NCBI GenBank assembly: GCA_039808325.1
Contig: JBDHSU010000022.1
Span: forward strand, 1 to 38,043
Length of the DNA: 38,043 nt
Source of the DNA: JAFKKS01 sp039808325
GTDB taxonomy: Bacteria > Pseudomonadota > Alphaproteobacteria > Rhizobiales > Xanthobacteraceae
Reading direction: 5' to 3'
Shown: positions 34,022 through 38,043 of the stretch, in pieces
Numbering within the stretch: position 1 is the stretch's first letter
Layout: each line of letters starts with the position of its first letter
Program-made: the position numbers and the translations under genes
The notes under the pieces: model-generated
What the model was told of the DNA's origin: nothing
Databases searched by the model: none
Seen by the model: only the letters and a program-made list of their open reading frames with translations

Positions 34022-35517
34022 CAAAACCGCGGGAGGTCGGGGAACGCCATTTTGCCGGCATGCACATGCATGCGGCCGAGCTCGGCGCAGCGGTGCAAGG
34101 TCGGGAATACCTTGCCGGGGTTGAGCAGGCCCTTCTCGTCGAAGGCGCATTTGAGGCGCTGCTGCTGCGCGAGGTCGATGTCGTTGAACATCGCCGGCAT
34201 CAGGTCGCGCTTCTCGACGCCGACGCCGTGCTCGCCGGTGAGCACGCCGCCGACTTCGACACAAAGCCGCAAGATGTCGGAGCCGAACGCCTCCGCGCGG
34301 TCGAGTTCGCCCGGCTTGTTGGCGTCGTAGAGGATCAGCGGATGCAGGTTGCCGTCGCCGGCGTGGAACACGTTGGCGACGCGCAGGCCGTGCGTCTCCG
34401 ACATCTCGCGCATGCGCTGCAGGACGAGCGGCAGCTTGGCGCGTGGAATGGTGCCGTCCATGCAGTAGTAATCCGGCGAGATGCGCCCGACGGCCGGGAA
34501 CGCCGCCTTGCGGCCGGCCCAGAACAGGAGGCGCTCTTCTTCCGACTGCGAGGCTTTGATCACGGAAGCGTTGCAGCCGCGCGCGATCTCCTCGACGCGC
34601 GCCATCAGGTGCGCGCATTCGGCTTCGGGTCCGTCGAGCTCGACGATCAGCAGCGCCTCGACGTCGAGCGGATAGCCGCAATGCAGGAAATCCTCCGCGG
34701 CGCGGATGGCGGGCGCGTCCATCATCTCCATGCCGCCGGGAATGATGCCGGCGCCGATGATCTTCGCCACGCAGTCGCCGCCGTCCTCGGAAGTGGGGAA
34801 GCCGACGAGCAGCGCCCGCGCCGTCTCCGGCTTGCGCAGGATGCGCACCGTCACCTCGGTGACGACGCCGAGCAATCCTTCCGATCCGGTGATGATGCCG
34901 AGCAGGTCGTAGCCGCCGGCGTCGAGATGCTTGCCGCCGATGCGCACGATCTCGCCGGTGATCAGCACGATCTCGCAGCCGAGCACGTTGTTCGTCGTGA
35001 GCCCGTATTTCAGGCAATGCACGCCGCCGGAATTCTCCGCGACGTTGCCGCCGATCGAGCAGGCGATCTGCGACGACGGGTCGGGCGCGTAGTAGAAACC
35101 CTCGTGCTCCACCGCCTTGGTGATGGCGAGGTTGGTGACGCCGGGCTCGACGACGGCGGCGCGGTTCTCGAAGTCGATCTCGCGGACACGGTTGAACTTG
35201 CCCATGCCGAGGAGCACGCCGTCGGCGAGCGGCAGCGCGCCGCCCGACAGCGACGTGCCGGAGCCGCGCGGCACCACGCGGATGCCGTTGTCGTAGCAGT
35301 AGCGCAGCACCGCGCTGACTTGCGCGGTGGTGTCGGGCAGCACCACCACCATCGGCACCTGCCGGTAGGCGGTGAGCCCGTCGGACTCATAGGGCTTCAT
35401 CTCGCGTTCGGTGGCGATCACGCCCTCGCCGGGCACGATCGCGCGCAGCGCGGCGACGATCTCGTCGCGACGCGACAGCACCGCTTGCTCCGCCGCCGGC
35501 ATCTTCAGGTTCGACAT
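34021..35517 (-). CDS. glcD: Glycolate oxidase subunit GlcD, FAD-linked
   Basis: 498 residues. FAD-binding domain with RVVPRGSGTSLSGGALPLADG (about residues 80-100), PDPSSQIACSIGGNVAENSGGVHCLKYG (about 145-172) and ITGSEGLLGVVTEVT, then the FAD-oxidase C-terminal domain with HAGDGNLHP and VLTGEHGVGVEKRDLMP. These match the GlcD/LldD2-like D-2-hydroxyacid dehydrogenase family, which oxidises glycolate and sometimes D-lactate. First gene of the glcDEF operon; its promoter lies in the gap shared with the divergent cytochrome c gene. No glcC-type regulator is in the window. Confidence 0.96.
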   Translation of the reverse strand: MSNLKMPAAEQAVLSRRDEIVAALRAIVPGEGVIATEREMKPYESDGLTAYRQVPMVVVLPDTTAQVSAVLRYCYDNGIRVVPRGSGTSLSGGALPLADGVLLGMGKFNRVREIDFENRAAVVEPGVTNLAITKAVEHEGFYYAPDPSSQIACSIGGNVAENSGGVHCLKYGLTTNNVLGCEIVLITGEIVRIGGKHLDAGGYDLLGIITGSEGLLGVVTEVTVRILRKPETARALLVGFPTSEDGGDCVAKIIGAGIIPGGMEMMDAPAIRAAEDFLHCGYPLDVEALLIVELDGPEAECAHLMARVEEIARGCNASVIKASQSEEERLLFWAGRKAAFPAVGRISPDYYCMDGTIPRAKLPLVLQRMREMSETHGLRVANVFHAGDGNLHPLILYDANKPGELDRAEAFGSDILRLCVEVGGVLTGEHGVGVEKRDLMPAMFNDIDLAQQQRLKCAFDEKGLLNPGKVFPTLHRCAELGRMHVHAGKMAFPDLPRF

Positions 35518-35630
35518 GCTCGTCCCGCTTCGGCTTTCTTCTTTTATAACACTCTAATGTAGCGTTGACAGGATGCGCGCATGCGAAGAGGTTGCATGCC
35601 GTTGCATATGACAAATTTGACGGTGTCGGA
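35518..35630. promoter_or_regulatory. Divergent glcD / cytochrome c promoter region
   Basis: 113 bases. AT-rich around 35541-35558; on the minus strand TTATAA (about 35543-35548) could be the glcD -10. TTGACA at 35565-35570 could be a plus-strand -35 for the cytochrome gene, but no good -10 follows at 17 bases. GCATGC occurs twice (35580 and 35594) and TTGCAT is repeated, which could be a regulator site. All inference. Confidence 0.35.
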
Positions 35631-36014
35631 ATGTTGAAGGTTGGATTGGCTGTCGCGGCGCTCGTCGCGCTGTGTGGGAGCGCCGTGGCGCAGGATATCG
35701 CCGCCGGCGAAACGTCGTTCAAGAAATGCCTGCCCTGCCACGCGGTCGGCGAGGGCGCGAAGAACAAGGTCGGGCCGGAACTCAACGGCCTCGACGGCCG
35801 CCACTCGGGATCGGTCGAGGGCTACAACTACACCGACGCGAACAAGAAGTCGGGAATCACTTGGGACGAGGCGACGTTCAAGGAGTACATCCAGAACCCG
35901 CGCGCCAAGATTCCCGGCACCAAGATGACGTTCGCGGGAATCAAGAACGAGAAGGAGATCGCCAATCTCTGGGCGTATCTCAAGCAGTTCGGGGCGGACG
36001 GCAAGAAGAAGTAG
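35631..36014 (+). CDS. Class I c-type cytochrome (c2/c550-like)
   Basis: 127 residues. Sec signal peptide (LKVGLAVAALVALCGSAVAQ), then one haem site CLPCH (Cys33, Cys36, His37) and the C-terminal Met ligand in IPGTKMTFAGI (Met99), with GPELNGLDGRHSGSVEGYNYTDAN between, as in mitochondrial-like cytochrome c / cytochrome c2. It is a soluble periplasmic electron carrier, most likely between the bc1 complex and an oxidase. The head-to-head arrangement with glcD suggests, but does not show, co-regulation. ATG 35631 gives the complete signal peptide; a TTG at 35565 is open in frame but is more likely promoter. Confidence 0.92.
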   Translation: MLKVGLAVAALVALCGSAVAQDIAAGETSFKKCLPCHAVGEGAKNKVGPELNGLDGRHSGSVEGYNYTDANKKSGITWDEATFKEYIQNPRAKIPGTKMTFAGIKNEKEIANLWAYLKQFGADGKKK

Positions 36015-36204
36015 GCGCCTGGCGCCCCCCCGTCGCGCAAGCCGCAACGATTCGCAGTTCTCACGATGAGGACCGAGCGCGAAAAAGCTGTGTACGGAGC
36101 CGCGTCGGCTCTACCTGCCGCCACGAGCGCGCGGCACGCTTTCTGCTGAGTCCGACTCAACCGGACGGCGGCGTCCTGCTTCAGGACGCTCGCGTGCGCC
36201 GGCA

Positions 36205-36582
36205 ATGTGGAATCGCGTCATGCAGAAACGTGCCAATCCTACTCTGTCCCATTTTGCAGCACCCGCGACACTTGCCGTGGCTCTCTTCTCCGTGTCCGTC
36301 CTCGCGGCGGGCCCGGCGGCGGCGGGACAGCGCGGCTTTTCCGGAAGCTGCGTCGGTTCTGGTGCCTCGTTCTCCTGCGCGGGCTCGTATGGCGATCGCG
36401 GCGGCAATCCGCATGTGATCGACATCATGCGCGCGAAAAACGAGAGCGCGGAAAAGACGTCGCAGGAGCGGGAGCGGCGCTGGGTCTCCTACTGTTCGCC
36501 GTCGATCGCCTATGATCGTTACGGTGTCGGCCGTTACGTCTATGCCATGCGGGGCTGCGAGTTCGGCCGCGACAGGGACTGA
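36205..36582 (+). CDS. Small exported protein, unknown function
   Basis: 125 residues. N-terminal signal sequence (core TLAVALFSVSVLAAGPAAAG), then a short mature domain with four cysteines (GSCVGSGASFSCAG, SYCSPS, RGCEFG) likely joined as two disulfides. I recognise no named domain; similar Cys-containing exported proteins are common conserved hypotheticals in Rhizobiales. The start could be ATG 36205 or ATG 36220 (MQKRANP); neither has a strong ribosome binding site. It lies between the cytochrome and the stress protein, with gaps of 190 and 153 bases, so probably has its own promoter. Confidence 0.62.
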   Translation: MWNRVMQKRANPTLSHFAAPATLAVALFSVSVLAAGPAAAGQRGFSGSCVGSGASFSCAGSYGDRGGNPHVIDIMRAKNESAEKTSQERERRWVSYCSPSIAYDRYGVGRYVYAMRGCEFGRDRD

Positions 36583-36735
36583 TTCGGACGGAGGCTCCGG
36601 GCGTCGTCGGGGCCGGCGCGCGCGGCCGCTTGCATGCGGCGCGCGCGGGGGCCAGATACGTGAGTGTCGAGACGGCGTGAGCGGCCCCGCATGGCGCGGG
36701 CGCCACGCGGCGAACCCTGCCCGGAAGGTGGCCGC

Positions 36736-37563
36736 ATGATCAAGGATATCCTCGTTAATCTCTCGATCGACGGCAAAGGCGATCCCGCCGCCGATTACGC
36801 GATCGCAGCCGCCTCCGCGCTGGAGGCACATCTGGCGGCGGTGGCGTTTTCGTATGAGCCGATCATGCCGCTGACCGTGATGGGCGGCGCGCCGGCGAAT
36901 TTCATCGATGCGCAGCGCCGCGAGAACGATGCGGCGGCGCAGGCCGCGGTCGACCGTTTCGAGGAAGCGGCCCGGCGCGAGGGCTTGTCGGTCGCCTCGC
37001 AGGTGCTCAGCACCAGCCTCTCGGGCGCCGCCGACACCTTCGGGCGGATGACGCGGCGCTTCGATCTTTCGATTCTCATGCAGACGCCGGCCGACAGGGC
37101 CGCGCCGGAGGAACTGATCGCGGAGAACGCGCTGTTCCAGTCCGGCCGCCCGGTGATCATGGTTCCCTATATTCACCGCGGCGGGCTCAAGCTCGATCGC
37201 ATCATGGTGTGCTGGGACGGCGGCCGCGCGGCGGCGCGCGCCATCGGCGACGCGATGCCGCTCCTCAAGCGCGCCAAGGCGGTGGACGTGGTGATGGTGC
37301 TCGGCGAGGAGGGCAAGCACGACGCGCTGCCCGGAGCCGAGATGGGCGCGCATCTCGCGCGCCACGGGTTGAGCGTGGACGTCAAGCGCATCGTCGCAGA
37401 CGGCAGCGTGCAGGAGACGCTTCTATCCTATGCCGCCGACATCAGCGCGGATTTCCTGGTGATGGGCGGCTACGGCCATTCGCGCTTGCGCGAATTCATT
37501 CTCGGCGGCGTCACGCGTGGCATGCTCGCGTCGATGACGGTGCCCTGCTTCATGTCGCATTGA
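36736..37563 (+). CDS. Universal stress protein, tandem UspA domains
   Basis: 275 residues forming two UspA-like domains (about 1-140 and 150-275). The first begins MIKDILVNLSIDG; the second begins DRIMVCWDGGRAAARAI and ends with MGGYGHSRLREFILGGVTRGML, the ATP-binding G-2x-G-9x-G(T/S) motif of the ATP-type Usp family. The first domain lacks a clear version of that motif and is probably degenerate. Cytosolic stress-response protein of unspecified target. ATG 36736 is preceded by GGAAGG; open sequence upstream from 36664 is not conserved-looking. It is followed by a dispersed repeat and a convergent gene. Confidence 0.92.
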   Translation: MIKDILVNLSIDGKGDPAADYAIAAASALEAHLAAVAFSYEPIMPLTVMGGAPANFIDAQRRENDAAAQAAVDRFEEAARREGLSVASQVLSTSLSGAADTFGRMTRRFDLSILMQTPADRAAPEELIAENALFQSGRPVIMVPYIHRGGLKLDRIMVCWDGGRAAARAIGDAMPLLKRAKAVDVVMVLGEEGKHDALPGAEMGAHLARHGLSVDVKRIVADGSVQETLLSYAADISADFLVMGGYGHSRLREFILGGVTRGMLASMTVPCFMSH

Positions 37564-37583
37564 GGCGCGCCGGGCGTTTATTT

Positions 37584-37690
37584 CCGTCATCCTGAGATGG
37601 CCACGCGAAGCGCGGCCCCCGAAGGACGATGGCCCGAGGCTCGCATCCTTCGAGGCTCGGCGCTGACGCGCCTCGCGCCTCAGGATGACG
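37584..37690. repeat. Palindromic repeat, CCGTCATCCTGAGG family
   Basis: CCGTCATCCTGAGATGG at the left, GCGCCTCAGGATGACG at the right, inner CCCCGAAGGACGATGG / GCATCCTTCGAGGC. It fills the gap between two convergent genes. Confidence 0.8.
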
Positions 37691-37700
37691 AAGAGAGAGC

Positions 37701-38043
37701 CTACGCCGCGTCCTCATCCTCGCGCGGCCACGGCGCCTGCACGACGAGGCCGCGGGCGCGCGCCCCCGCGATGCCGATCCCCTGTAGCGAGAGTAGCGCC
37801 AGCATCTGCACGGCGTTGCGGATTTTCGCCGGATCGTCGCCCGCTTCGGCCGCGAGCGGGCCGATCAGGGCCTCGAGCATGGCGCCGACGATCGCGCGCG
37901 ACGTCAGGCCGGTGTCGAGATCGCTTGACGGCACGTCGGGGAACGCGGCCCGCAGGCGCGTTTCGACCTCGGCGGCAAGCGCGCGGCGATAAGCGAGGCG
38001 GGCGGCGTCGACCTCCGCGTCCACCGGCTCGGAGATCACGGCC
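37701..38043 (-). CDS. Probable TetR-family regulator, C-terminal part (5' end outside window)
   Basis: The reading frame continues past the window edge; 114 residues are visible. LTSRAIVGAMLEALIGPLAAE in the middle resembles the helical ligand-binding domain of TetR/AcrR regulators, and the basic AARLAYRRALAAEVETRL before it fits too. The N-terminal helix-turn-helix would be outside the window, so the family call is moderate. An apparent GTG near 38039 is probably internal. The stop codon lies ten bases from the dispersed repeat. The target cannot be told. Confidence 0.5.
   Translation of the reverse strand, partial: AVISEPVDAEVDAARLAYRRALAAEVETRLRAAFPDVPSSDLDTGLTSRAIVGAMLEALIGPLAAEAGDDPAKIRNAVQMLALLSLQGIGIAGARARGLVVQAPWPREDEDAA

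Noticed and set aside
31449..34067. Open frame of 872 codons containing glcF
   Set aside because: Only the last 446 codons match GlcF; the upstream part is antisense-free but out of frame with glcE and has shadow-gene composition. High GC keeps the frame open.

Overview
The window is GC-rich chromosomal DNA from an alphaproteobacterium, most likely of the order Hyphomicrobiales (Rhizobiales). Evidence: the rho / hemJ / PPDK-regulator / maf / coaE / dnaQ / secB / Tim44 / mltA / smr gene order, which in alphaproteobacteria surrounds the replication origin; a CIRCE-controlled groESL operon; clustered GANTC (CcrM) sites; and many dispersed palindromes of the kinds scattered through Rhizobiales intergenic DNA. 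Genus cannot be read from the sequence. I see no tRNA, rRNA, CRISPR, insertion sequence or prophage.

Layout. 1-2.5 kb: PAP2-type membrane phosphatase, small exported protein, AAA-type ATPase. 2.5-4.0 kb: a two-gene ECF41 sigma-factor system (CxxC carboxymuconolactone-decarboxylase-like protein plus a sigma factor with fused C-terminal regulatory domain) behind a matching promoter. 4.0-6.1 kb: rho and hemJ on the minus strand. 6.1-6.7 kb: gene-free, locally AT-rich, GANTC-dense gap that I take as the candidate oriC; genes diverge from it. 6.7-13.2 kb: PPDK regulator, maf, coaE, dnaQ, (secB opposite), Tim44-like, mltA, smr. 13.3-16.3 kb: L,D-transpeptidase, MFS transporter, lipoprotein. 16.8-19.1 kb: groES-groEL with promoter, CIRCE and terminator. 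19.2-27.2 kb: FAD-dependent desaturase-like enzyme, MarC protein, amidase, lactate/glycolate-type permease, TorF-like porin, ketopantoate-reductase-like protein. 27.7-28.5 kb: pdxJ. 28.7-35.5 kb: minus-strand glycolate operon glcD-glcE-glcF, a histone H1-like gene and malate synthase. 35.6-38.0 kb: cytochrome c, exported protein, universal stress protein, and the 3' part of a probable TetR regulator.

The most unusual item is the malate synthase. It carries, in frame, a tail of about 190 residues rich in Lys, Ala, Arg and Thr with no acidic residue before about position 209, directly behind a free-standing H1-like gene and translated from its own good ribosome binding site. Together the operon would oxidise glycolate to glyoxylate (GlcDEF) and condense glyoxylate with acetyl-CoA to malate; the LctP-family permease about 4 kb away may import glycolate or lactate. 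Why nucleic-acid-binding-type tails sit in this operon is unknown.

A second theme is repeat invasion. At least four families of palindromic elements occupy most intergenic gaps; one lies inside the groES-groEL spacer, one supplies the last codons of coaE, and one pair of inverted copies lies symmetrically around the candidate origin.
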